A stretch of 64,000 bases of DNA from Chelativorans sp. AA-79 (GTDB lineage: Bacteria > Pseudomonadota > Alphaproteobacteria > Rhizobiales > Rhizobiaceae), in the NCBI RefSeq assembly GCF_029457495.1, contig NZ_CP120361.1, positions 4,046,001 through 4,110,000 on the forward strand, read 5' to 3'. The first letter of the stretch is position 1; each line of letters begins with the position of its first letter. Both the position numbers and the translations under genes were made by a program. Of this stretch, positions 46,029 through 54,806 are shown in pieces. Under the pieces are notes generated by a model. The model saw only the letters and a program-made list of their open reading frames with translations. It was not told the origin of the DNA and ran no database searches.

Positions 46029-47177
46029 TTGGCCCAGCATCGAACCGTGGTCGTGCACGATTATTTCGCCATTAGAGGCGGAGGCGAACGTCTGGCGCTG
46101 ACGCTTGCGGAGGCGTTGGAAGCGGATATCGTCTACAGCTTTCGGGAGAAAGAGAGCTATCCCGAGAGCATGTTCCGTCCGTCCATCGACTTCAACTTGC
46201 CGCCAATGCTGCGGCAAACCAGCATTCGAACAGTGGCATTGGCCTGGCACTTCTTTCGCGCCCAAAATGTCGTACGCGACTATTCCATCCGAATTTTCAG
46301 CGGCTCCTTCGCGCCCTTCGCCGCCCCTGACCGCCAGGCCGGGGGCGTCAATATCTTCTATTGCCATACGCCACCGCGCTTCCTCTACGACCAGCGCGAG
46401 CATTTCCGCAACCGCCTGCCGGGGCCGCTCCGCCTCCTCGCGCCGGCGCTGCTCCGGCTCTTCGAGCGGGGCTACACCCGGTCCGTCGCGCGCATGGACG
46501 TGGTCGTCGCCAATTCGCAGAACACGCGCGCGCGCATCCAACGCTATCTCGGGCGGGACAGCGTGATCGTCTACCCGCCCGTCGATACAGACCGTTTCCT
46601 CTGGCGCGGGCAGGGAGACTACTATCTTTCCACCGCGCGCCTCTCCTCGCTCAAGCGGGTGGACAAGATCGTGGAGGCCTTCCTGCGGATGCCGGAGAAG
46701 AAGCTGGTGGTGGCCTCCGGCGGCGAAGACCTGGAAGCGCTGAAGCAGAGGGCGGCCGGCGCACCCAACATCACCTTCCGCGGCTGGGTGGACGACGACG
46801 AGCTGCTCGATCTCGTGGGCAACGCGACCGCCACCATCTATCTGCCGCGCGAGGAGGATTTCGGCATGTCGCCGGTGGAATCCATGGCCGCCGGCAAGCC
46901 GGTCATCGGCGTGGCCGAGGGCGGGCTCCTGGAAACCATCGTGCCGGAGGAGACGGGCATCCTGCTTCCGCCGGATTTCAGCGACCAGGATCTCGTCGCT
47001 GCGGTGCGGAGGATGACGCCGGAGCGCGCGCTCGCCATGCGCCCCGCCTGCGAGGCGCGCGCGCGCCGCTTCACGCGTGAGACATTCGTTTCGGCCATGC
47101 GCGAGGTCATCGAGGACGCGCTCAGGAAAGCGTCCGGTAAAGACCGAGATACTGCCGGCACATCTCCTCCGCCTTGA
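46029..47177 (+). CDS. Glycosyltransferase family 4 (GT4)
   Basis: The 382-residue product starts with TTG at 46029 and has a GT-B N-domain (VVVHDYFAIRGGGERLALTLAEAL) and a GT4 C-domain with STARLSSLKRVDKIVEAFLRMPEKKLVVASGGEDLEAL and EDFGMSPVESMAAGKPVIGVAEGG. The style recalls mannosyltransferases of O-antigen start steps (WbaZ/WbdC-like) but the assignment is weak. The base composition changes inside the gene at about 46.3-46.4 kb, from 58% to 72% GC in 60-base lines. The 3' end overlaps a convergent gene by 56 bp. Confidence 0.8.
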   Translation: MAQHRTVVVHDYFAIRGGGERLALTLAEALEADIVYSFREKESYPESMFRPSIDFNLPPMLRQTSIRTVALAWHFFRAQNVVRDYSIRIFSGSFAPFAAPDRQAGGVNIFYCHTPPRFLYDQREHFRNRLPGPLRLLAPALLRLFERGYTRSVARMDVVVANSQNTRARIQRYLGRDSVIVYPPVDTDRFLWRGQGDYYLSTARLSSLKRVDKIVEAFLRMPEKKLVVASGGEDLEALKQRAAGAPNITFRGWVDDDELLDLVGNATATIYLPREEDFGMSPVESMAAGKPVIGVAEGGLLETIVPEETGILLPPDFSDQDLVAAVRRMTPERALAMRPACEARARRFTRETFVSAMREVIEDALRKASGKDRDTAGTSPPP

Positions 47178-48210
47178 ACAGGCGCTCATAGCGCGCGCGG
47201 GCGGCCTGCCCCATCCGCGCGACGGCTTGCGGATCCCCGGCAAGCTTCCTCATGGCTTCACCGAGCGCCTGGGCATCCGCCGGCGGGACCGCCAGGCCAG
47301 TCTCGCCGTCCAGATTGACATAGGTGGTGCCCGTACCGATCTCGCAGGAGATCATGGGCTTTCCCGCCCGCGCAGCCTCCAGCAGCGCCACGCCGAAGGC
47401 TTCCGAGCGGAGATGGGACGGGAACACGAATGCCCTGCACAGATGGAGGAGAGCGGCCTTGTCGCGATCGGAGAACGTCTCCACGAGTTGCAGGTTCGGC
47501 AGCTTGCGCGCGCGGATTTCGGCCTCCATCGCGCCCTTTCCCGCGATCACCAGGGGCAGGCCGGTCCGCTCGGCCGCATCCAGGAGGAAGGGCAGGCCCT
47601 TATAGTATCGCAGCGCGCCCACGAAGAGGAAAAAGCCTTCACCCATCCGCTGCCGCCACTCCTCCACCAATGCGACAGAAGGAGCCTCCTCGTCGGCCAA
47701 GCCGATGGGAATGACGGAGGTCTTGTCCCGATAGCGCCGGAGCACCGCGCTGCTCTCGGCGTAGTTGGGCGAGGTCGCGACGATGCGGTCGACGCCGTCG
47801 AGGAACCGCCGCATCATCGGCTCATAGAGACGGCGCAGCACCCGCTGGCGCACGATGTCCGAGTGGTAGGTCACCACCGTGGGGCGATCCGGCCTCTCCA
47901 GAAGATGAAGAAGATCCGCCATCGGCCAGGGAAAGTGGTAGTGCACGATGTCGGCAGTGCGCGAAAGCTCGCGAAAGGCCTTGAAGACGGAGAGCGAAAG
48001 CCCGGTCGAGGCCATATAGAGGTCGCGCTTGGCCTGGTAGCCGAAATGGCTGCCGACCGGGTAGCGCCCCGCGCCGACCCGTTCGCCCAGGGAAAGGACG
48101 CAGCTCTCGACCCCTTCAGGCGCCAGCCCCTCGGCGATCTCCCAGATGACGCGCTCGATGCCGGTGAAGCTGTCAGGGAGATAGGTCTTGAAGACGTGGA
48201 GAACTTTCAC
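47122..48210 (-). CDS. Glycosyltransferase family 4, mannosyltransferase-like
   Basis: The 362-residue product has an N-domain starting KVLHVFKTYLPDSFTGIERVIWEIAEGLAPEG and a C-domain with FLFVGALRYYKGLPFLLDAAERTGLPLVIAGKG, then the SEAFGVALLEAARAGKPMISCEIGTG motif of GT4 enzymes. It resembles WbdB/WbaZ-type mannosyltransferases in plan. It is high-GC and on the minus strand, so it belongs to the host side of the junction. It overlaps the convergent gene at 47122-47177. Confidence 0.83.
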   Translation of the reverse strand: MKVLHVFKTYLPDSFTGIERVIWEIAEGLAPEGVESCVLSLGERVGAGRYPVGSHFGYQAKRDLYMASTGLSLSVFKAFRELSRTADIVHYHFPWPMADLLHLLERPDRPTVVTYHSDIVRQRVLRRLYEPMMRRFLDGVDRIVATSPNYAESSAVLRRYRDKTSVIPIGLADEEAPSVALVEEWRQRMGEGFFLFVGALRYYKGLPFLLDAAERTGLPLVIAGKGAMEAEIRARKLPNLQLVETFSDRDKAALLHLCRAFVFPSHLRSEAFGVALLEAARAGKPMISCEIGTGTTYVNLDGETGLAVPPADAQALGEAMRKLAGDPQAVARMGQAARARYERLFKAEEMCRQYLGLYRTLS

Positions 48211-48283
48211 TGGCTGATCCTGTCGGACGGCGGAATTCCGCGTGCAATGCCCGTCCTATTCGGGAGTGCCCGCACGGGCAAGC

Positions 48284-49330
48284 TTACTCCGCCGTCAGCA
48301 CCACCTTCACGCTCCGGCTCCGGTCGAGGGCAAGCCGGAAGGACTCCGGCGCCGAGACGAGCGGGCATTCGGCCGTGACGAGGCGCGCGACATCCACCTC
48401 GCCGCTTGAGATCAGGTCGACTGCCCGGCCGAATTCCTCGCCGAAACGGAAGGTGCCCTTCAGGTCGATCTCCTTCGCCATCACCGCATTTGCGGGCACC
48501 GGGATCTTTCCGCCCGGCAGATTGCCGACCTGCACCACCGTGCCGCCCCGGCGGACAGTGCGGATGGCCGAGTCGAGCCCGGCTCCCGTTCCCGAGATTT
48601 CAAAGACCACGTCGAAAGGCTGCTCGCGCGCAGTCTCGGCGAGCAGATCCTCGCCCGCCGAGACGTCGATGGTGCGGTCCGCCCCGAGCGTCCTGGCGAA
48701 TTCGAGCGGGGCCGCGGCGATGTCGATCACCGTGATTTCCCCGGCGCCAGCGAGCTTCGCCGCGAGCATGGTGAGAAGTCCGATCGGCCCCGCGCCGATG
48801 ATCGCCACATGCGCTCGGCCGACATCGCCCGCCCGTGCCACCGCATGAAGGCTCACCGCCAACGGCTCGGCGAGCGCCGCCGCCGCGAAGGGCACGTGCT
48901 CCGGCACCTTCACGCATTGCGCCGGCATGGCGTCGAAGAGCGTGGCGAAACCGCCCTGCATATGCGGTGTCTTGGAGGCCGAACCCATGAAATAGATGTT
49001 CTCGCACAGATTGGGCCGCCCCTCGCGGCAGCGCGCGCAATGCCCGCACCAGCGCGAGGGATTCACCGCCACGCGGTCACCGACCTTCAGGCCCGGCGTC
49101 TCGCCGCTGATCTCCGCGATCTCTCCGGCGATCTCGTGGCCCAGGATCAGCGGCGCGGTGACCACGAAATCCCCCGTCCGGGCATGGCGGAAATAGTGCA
49201 TGTCCGAGCCGCAGATTCCGCCCGCGCCGAAGCGCACGCGCACCATGCCGCGCGCCAGCGCCCCCAGCGGGTGCTCGCTCATGCGCAGGTCTTCGGGCCC
49301 GTAAAGGGTGGCCGCCAGGGCAGTGATCAT
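48284..49330 (-). CDS. Zinc-dependent alcohol dehydrogenase, L-idonate 5-dehydrogenase-like
   Basis: I start at the ATG at 49330 (348 residues); the longer in-frame reading upstream is inside the TRAP permease gene. It is a medium-chain dehydrogenase: catalytic zinc ligands Cys (GICGSDMHY) and His-Glu (GHEIAGE), the structural zinc loop with four cysteines in WCGHCARCREGRPNLCE, and the NAD-binding GAGPIGLLTMLAAK. The order of motifs matches idonate/sorbitol-type dehydrogenases, so a sugar acid or polyol is the likely substrate. It is coupled to dctM by ATGA and is the last gene of the TRAP operon. Confidence 0.8.
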   Translation of the reverse strand: MITALAATLYGPEDLRMSEHPLGALARGMVRVRFGAGGICGSDMHYFRHARTGDFVVTAPLILGHEIAGEIAEISGETPGLKVGDRVAVNPSRWCGHCARCREGRPNLCENIYFMGSASKTPHMQGGFATLFDAMPAQCVKVPEHVPFAAAALAEPLAVSLHAVARAGDVGRAHVAIIGAGPIGLLTMLAAKLAGAGEITVIDIAAAPLEFARTLGADRTIDVSAGEDLLAETAREQPFDVVFEISGTGAGLDSAIRTVRRGGTVVQVGNLPGGKIPVPANAVMAKEIDLKGTFRFGEEFGRAVDLISSGEVDVARLVTAECPLVSAPESFRLALDRSRSVKVVLTAE

Positions 49331-50733
49331 CGGATCAGTCCCAGTTGTGTCGGCAGCCACAGCGATATGGCCGGAACGAAGGTGATGATCAGCAGCGCGG
49401 CGATCAGCGGCACCAGCCAGGGCAGGATGGCCATGGCCGTCCGTTCGACCGACAGTTTCGAGATGCGCGAGAGAACGAACATCACCACACCCACGGGCGG
49501 CGTGAGCAGTCCGATCATCAGGTTCAGCGTCAGCACCAGGCCGAAATGCACCGGGTCGATGTCGAACTTGGCGATGATCGGCATCAGGATCGGCACCATG
49601 ATGGTGATGGCGGCGATCGTGTCGAGGAAGCAGCCGATCCCGAGCAGCAGGACATTCACCAGGATCAGGAACACCCACTTGTTGTCGGTAACCGAGAAGA
49701 CGAGATCGGAGAAATACTGCGCCGCCTGGCTCACCGTCAGAAGCCAGGCGAAGATCGAGGCCGCCGTGACGATGAAGAGCACGGAAGCAGTCGTCTCGAT
49801 CGTCTCGAAGCTCGCCTTGGCGAGCGAGCGAAGCGTCATGGAGCGGTAGCGCACGAGCCCCAGGAAGAGCGACCAGATCACGGCGGCCACGGCCGCCTCC
49901 GTCGGCGTGAACCAGCCCATGGTCATGCCGCCGATCAGGATGATGGGCGTCATCAGCGCCATCACGGCGGAGAAGTCGAAATACCAGTCGAGCAGCACCA
50001 GCGCGACCAGCGCGATGCCCACCGCGACATTGGGCGAAAGCCCCGCCATGATGAGCAGGTAGACGGCCACGGGGAAGGCGGCGACGACCAGAACCTCGGC
50101 GGAAGCCGCCGCCAGCCGGCGCAGGCTGAAGGGCGTGTCGGAGCCCCAGCCGCGACGGTAGGCGAAGAAGGCGACCGTTCCCATCATCAGCGCCATCATC
50201 ACGAGCCCGGGCAGGATGCCCGCCATGAAGAGCGCGCCGATCGAGACATTCGCCATCATCCCGTAGATGACGAAGGGCAGCGAGGGCGGCATGATCGGCC
50301 CGAGCGTGGAGGATGCCGCGGTCACGCCGACCGCCGCCTCCGTGGGATAGCCGTGGTCCTTCATCGCCTTGATCTCGATCGTGCCGATGCCGGCGGCGTC
50401 CGCGAGGGCGGCACCCGACATGCCGGCGAAGACCACCGAGCCCAGTATGTTCACCTGCGCCAGGCCGCCTTTCATCCAACCCACCACGGCGAGCGCGAAT
50501 GTATAGATGCGGCCGGTCACGCCGGCGGTGTTCATCAGGTTGCCCGCCAGGATGAAGAAGGGCACGGCGAGCAACGGAAAGCTTTCCACACCCGCGATCA
50601 TGCGCTGCGCGGCGATGATGTCGGGCGCCACGCCGTAAATGACGAGATAAAGCAGCGAAGCAGCGGCCATGGACACGGCCACGGGCACACCGACGATCAT
50701 GAGGAGGAGAAAGGAGCCGATCAGAAGCAGCAT
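49327..50733 (-). CDS. TRAP transporter large permease subunit DctM
   Basis: The large TRAP subunit forms the ion-coupled transport channel. I start at the ATG at 50733 (468 residues); the longer upstream reading overlaps dctQ and is not coding. The hydrophobic pattern of about twelve segments and the blocks FFILAGNLMNTAGVTGRIY, SGAALADAAGIGTIEIKAMKDHGYP and PPSLPFVIYGMMANVSIGALF are family-typical. It follows dctQ after 2 nt. Confidence 0.93.
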   Translation of the reverse strand: MLLLIGSFLLLMIVGVPVAVSMAAASLLYLVIYGVAPDIIAAQRMIAGVESFPLLAVPFFILAGNLMNTAGVTGRIYTFALAVVGWMKGGLAQVNILGSVVFAGMSGAALADAAGIGTIEIKAMKDHGYPTEAAVGVTAASSTLGPIMPPSLPFVIYGMMANVSIGALFMAGILPGLVMMALMMGTVAFFAYRRGWGSDTPFSLRRLAAASAEVLVVAAFPVAVYLLIMAGLSPNVAVGIALVALVLLDWYFDFSAVMALMTPIILIGGMTMGWFTPTEAAVAAVIWSLFLGLVRYRSMTLRSLAKASFETIETTASVLFIVTAASIFAWLLTVSQAAQYFSDLVFSVTDNKWVFLILVNVLLLGIGCFLDTIAAITIMVPILMPIIAKFDIDPVHFGLVLTLNLMIGLLTPPVGVVMFVLSRISKLSVERTAMAILPWLVPLIAALLIITFVPAISLWLPTQLGLIR

Positions 50734-50735
50734 GC

Positions 50736-51308
50736 TCAGGCTCCGTAGCCGTCGAATTCGGCGGGGCGCTCGAGCACGGAATAGCCGCGCCTCAGATCGG
50801 CCACGAAGACCTGGATCTGCCGCAGCGTCATCAGCACGAAACCGGCGAAGACCGAATAGAAGACGATGTTGCGCGGCAGGTTGATTGTCACCATCCGCTC
50901 GCGATAGACGACGGCGGTGTAGCGCCACAGAAGCCACGACATATAGGCGAAGAAGCCGATCGTGATGAGGCTCACCAGAAGCGCCATCGCGCGGCCGGCC
51001 CGCGGCGGCAGGTAGCGGTAGATGATGTCCACATGGATATGGCGCATCATGCGCGTGCACATCACCGAGCCGAGGAAGACCACGACGACGAGGCAGTTGA
51101 TGGCGATCTCCTCCGTCCAGGCGAAGCTGTTGTTCAGCACGTAGCGGGTGAAGAACTGCAGGAACACGCAGGCCGCCATGCCCCAGAAGACCACGAGCGT
51201 CACCCAGTCCTCGACGGCGAAGCGGGAGAGATCGGCTGCTGCCGCCTCCTCATCGAAGGCATGCGCGAGCTCTTCCGCGGTGATTTGCGTGTGCACTTCC
51301 TTATCCAT
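50736..51308 (-). CDS. TRAP transporter small permease subunit DctQ
   Basis: The 190-residue product has four hydrophobic segments (about 35-60, 70-90, 105-130, 148-170) and the motif TEEIAINCLVVVVFLGS, typical of DctQ. The N-terminal 30 residues are acidic and soluble. It acts with the DctM and DctP proteins of the same operon to import an organic acid. Confidence 0.9.
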   Translation of the reverse strand: MDKEVHTQITAEELAHAFDEEAAAADLSRFAVEDWVTLVVFWGMAACVFLQFFTRYVLNNSFAWTEEIAINCLVVVVFLGSVMCTRMMRHIHVDIIYRYLPPRAGRAMALLVSLITIGFFAYMSWLLWRYTAVVYRERMVTINLPRNIVFYSVFAGFVLMTLRQIQVFVADLRRGYSVLERPAEFDGYGA

Positions 51309-51380
51309 TGGCTGGCTCCGGACGCGAAGGAGGAGAAGGCCCGGCGCATCCGCGCGCCGGGCCTGTCGAGCTTTGACGAC

Positions 51381-52355
51381 TTACTGGACGGCGCGGATCG
51401 CCTCCCAGTCCTCCTTGCGGTAGCCGAATTCCTCGAAGCTCACCTTTTCCATCACGTTCTTCTCGAAGTCGGCCCTGTCGACTTCCGTGACGGTGAGGCC
51501 GCGCTCCTTGAACACGTCGACCAGTTCTTTCTCGCGCGCAACGATCTTGTCCGTCGCCCGCTTCGCCGCCTCCTGCATCACCTCCGTGAAGATCGCCTTG
51601 TCCTCGTCGGAGAGCTGCGACCAGCGCGTCTGCGAGACGATCGTGTTCAGGTGGTCGACGATATGGCCGGTGAGCACGATATGCTTTTGCACCTCGTAGA
51701 ACTTCTTGGCCTCGATCGTCGTCAGCGGGTTCTCCTGCGCTTCCACCGTCCCCTGCTGCAGGGCGAGATAGACCTCGGCGAAGGCGATCGGCGCTGTGTT
51801 GGCGCCGCAGGCCCGCGGCATGGCGAGATAGGCGGGCACATCAGGCACGCGCATCTTCAGGCCCTGCATGTCCGCGCATTTCTCGATCGGCCGGTTCGAC
51901 GTCGTATGCCGGGTGCCGTAATAGGTGGTGGCGGTGATGTGGTGGCCGGAGGCCTCTTCGTAACCGCCCGTCAGCTCCTTGTATTTGTCGGACTTCGTGT
52001 AGGCCAGCAGATGGTCGGCGTCACGGAAGATGAAGGGGAAATAGGTGACGCCGATCGGCGGATATTCGCGCGCGGCGAAGCTCGAGCCGGAAATGATGAT
52101 ATCCACCGTGCCCAGTGTGAGGCCCTGGTTGATGTCGGACTCCTTGCCAAGCTGCGAGGCCGGATAGACGTCTATGTGATAGCGCCCGTCGGTGCGTTTC
52201 TCGATCTCCTCCGCGGCCCACACCGATTCGGTGTGGAACGGCTCCGTGGTTTCGTAGACATGCGCCCATTTGAGTGCGGTCTGGGCCGCGGCGGAGCCCA
52301 CCGAGATGGCGAGCGCGGCGGCGGCGCCGAGCAGGACAGTGCATTTCGAAAGCAT
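51381..52355 (-). CDS. TRAP transporter solute-binding protein DctP
   Basis: The 324-residue periplasmic receptor has a signal peptide (about 1-24, ending GSAAAQ), the start TALKWAHVYETTEPFHTESVWAAEEIEKRTDGRY and the conserved Arg in GLKMRVPDVPAYLAM that binds the substrate carboxylate. Encoded with an idonate-type dehydrogenase and a GntR regulator, it probably binds a sugar acid. The exact ligand is unknown. Confidence 0.92.
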   Translation of the reverse strand: MLSKCTVLLGAAAALAISVGSAAAQTALKWAHVYETTEPFHTESVWAAEEIEKRTDGRYHIDVYPASQLGKESDINQGLTLGTVDIIISGSSFAAREYPPIGVTYFPFIFRDADHLLAYTKSDKYKELTGGYEEASGHHITATTYYGTRHTTSNRPIEKCADMQGLKMRVPDVPAYLAMPRACGANTAPIAFAEVYLALQQGTVEAQENPLTTIEAKKFYEVQKHIVLTGHIVDHLNTIVSQTRWSQLSDEDKAIFTEVMQEAAKRATDKIVAREKELVDVFKERGLTVTEVDRADFEKNVMEKVSFEEFGYRKEDWEAIRAVQ

Positions 52356-52390
52356 GGTTTTCCTCCCTTTCTGATGGAATCGTTGATTGT

Positions 52391-52411
52391 GGGCCGGTCT
52401 CCTCCCGGCCC
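52391..52411. promoter_or_regulatory. Hairpin between gntR and dctP
   Basis: A 7-bp perfect stem (52391-52397 and 52405-52411, GGGCCGG/CCGGCCC) with a 7-nt loop lies 5 nt after the gntR stop (minus strand) and before dctP. No U-run follows. It may act as a partial terminator or processing site that separates regulator and transporter levels. Confidence 0.4.
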
Positions 52412-52415
52412 TGCT

Positions 52416-53135
52416 TCACTCCTCCGCGACCTCCTTGACCGCGGTTTTCTCACCAAAATTGCGTGAGAATCTGGATTGCGAGCGGCTCAAATGCCGTTCC
52501 ATGGCCGCCTTGGCGCGCTCGGGATCGTGCGCGGCAATGGCGTCGCGCACCTCGCCATGCTCCTTCCAGGCGGCGTCCCAGGAATCGCGGTTCTCGAAAT
52601 AGCTGGAGAGGCGGCGGAAATAGGGGTTCATACGCTCGTCGAAGAGTTCCCGCACCACCCGCACGAGCACCGCATTGCCGAGGATCTCCGCCACGGCCAT
52701 ATGGAATTCGCGGTCGAGGTCGACGACCTCGTCCGACGGGTGTCTGCTCGTCTCCATGCGCCTGAGCACGTCGTCGAGCCGTTCAAGATGGCCCGCATCC
52801 ACGCGCCGGGCGGCTTCCGCCGCGATCGCCGCCTCGATGAACCCGCGCGCCCGCAGCAACTCGAATGGCCCTTCGCCGTTCTCGGTCGAATTCTCGTCGG
52901 CGCGCGATGCAGTGACATAGATTCCGGAGCCCACACGGATGCGCACATGCCCCTGCACCTCGAGAGCGATCAGCGCCTCACGGATCGTCGGGCGCGAAAT
53001 GCCCATCCGCTCCGCAAGCTCGCGTTCCGTGGGCAGGCGATCGCCGACGGCATATTCGCCGCTCTCGATCAGCTCACGGAGCTGGTCGGCAACCTGCTGG
53101 TACAGCCTGCGCGGAACGATCGCTTCGATCGGCAT
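52416..53135 (-). CDS. GntR/FadR-family transcriptional regulator (TRAP operon)
   Basis: I start at the ATG at 53135 (239 residues) behind GGAGAA. The N-terminal winged helix (about 5-70, LYQQVADQLRELIESGEYAVGDRLPTERELAERMGISRPTIREALIALE) is the GntR signature, and the C-terminal all-helical FCD domain (about 85-220, ARGFIEAAIAAEAARRVDAGHLERL, DLDREFHMAVAEILGN) marks the FadR group that binds organic acids. It probably represses the TRAP-dehydrogenase operon, of which it is the first gene, and has a candidate operator in front of it. Confidence 0.9.
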   Translation of the reverse strand: MPIEAIVPRRLYQQVADQLRELIESGEYAVGDRLPTERELAERMGISRPTIREALIALEVQGHVRIRVGSGIYVTASRADENSTENGEGPFELLRARGFIEAAIAAEAARRVDAGHLERLDDVLRRMETSRHPSDEVVDLDREFHMAVAEILGNAVLVRVVRELFDERMNPYFRRLSSYFENRDSWDAAWKEHGEVRDAIAAHDPERAKAAMERHLSRSQSRFSRNFGEKTAVKEVAEE

Positions 53136-53180
53136 GGTCGCCGCATTCTCCTCCCTGATGATGCCGAACCAAAGCGGTAA

Positions 53181-53195
53181 ATTGGTCTGGCCAAT
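53181..53195 (-). promoter_or_regulatory. Candidate GntR/FadR operator before gntR-TRAP operon
   Basis: A perfect palindrome ATTGG-TCTGG-CCAAT lies 46 bp before the gntR start. Its core TGGTCTGGCCA differs at two positions from the operators at 62351 and 62495 (TGGTCTAACCA on the opposite strand). A TTGACT hexamer lies upstream on the minus strand (53222-53227). Autoregulation is inferred. Confidence 0.5.
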
Positions 53196-53256
53196 CGGAA
53201 AGTGGCGCAAGATCGAATGCAAGTCAACGGGGGATGGTGGAGGGGGAGGCAACACC

Positions 53257-53999
<743 letters not shown>

Positions 54000-54003
<4 letters not shown>

Positions 54004-54806
54004 CGCGCGCCTCCCAGCGCCTCGTCAAACGCGGCAGCAGCAGCCACCAGTGTCCTCGTATATTCGTGCGCGGGCGAACTGAAGACGGACCTGACCGCCC
54101 CCCGCTCCACCACCTCGCCACGGCGCAGCACCGTCACCTCCTCGACGATTTGCGCCACGATGGGCAGGTCATGGCTGATGAACAGGAGCGCCATGCCGCT
54201 CTCGTTCACGAGATCCGAGAGGAGCTCGAGGATTTCGGCCTGTGTCGTCACGTCGAGCGCCGTCGTCGGCTCGTCTGCGATCAGCAGCTTGGGCCGGCAG
54301 GCAAGCGCCATCGCAATGGCCACGCGCTGGCGCTGACCGCCGGATATCTCGAAAGGATAGGCGTTCGCGATGCGGGCGATATCGGGCAGGGAAACCCGCT
54401 CCAGAAGCTCGCGCATCTCGCGATCCACCGCCCTCCGGTCGAGCGCCCCGCCCTCACGGCGGTAGCGGCGTACGAGCGGCTCGGCCACCTGCCGCCCGAC
54501 CTTCATCAGCGGGTCGAGTGCGGTCAGCGGCTCCTGGAACACCGTTCCGGCAACGGCACCGCGCAGCGCCACCAGATCCTCCTCGCGGGCGCCGACGACC
54601 TCCTTGCCGTCCAGCAGGACGGAACCTTCCGCCCGGATGTCCGGCGGAAGAAGGCCGATGGCTGCAAGGGCCGTCAGCGACTTGCCGGAGCCCGATTCCC
54701 CGATCAGCCCCATCCGTGCGCCGGACGCTACGGAGAGCGAGAGGTCCGAGACGAGCGCCTGGCCGCCGGTGCGCAAGGTAAGGCCCTTGATCTCGAGAAG
54801 GCTCAT
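54000..54806 (-). CDS. Oligopeptide/dipeptide-type ABC transporter ATPase (DppD-like)
   Basis: I start at the ATG at 54806 (268 residues), overlapping the permease stop (ATGA). Walker A is GESGSGKS, signature SGGQRQRVAIAMAL, Walker B LLIADEPTTALD. Pairing with the second ATPase at 53257-54003 is usual for PepT-family importers. Confidence 0.9.

Noticed and set aside
48262..48283. Terminator downstream of the idonate-type dehydrogenase gene
   Set aside because: A GCCCG/CGGGC palindrome is present but its loop is only 2-4 nt and no U-run follows, so it is not called.
49331..50479. Long in-frame extension of the idonate-type dehydrogenase
   Set aside because: It is antisense-like, histidine/arginine/aspartate-rich and overlaps the dctM frame. 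The dehydrogenase begins at the ATG 49330, which overlaps the dctM stop codon.
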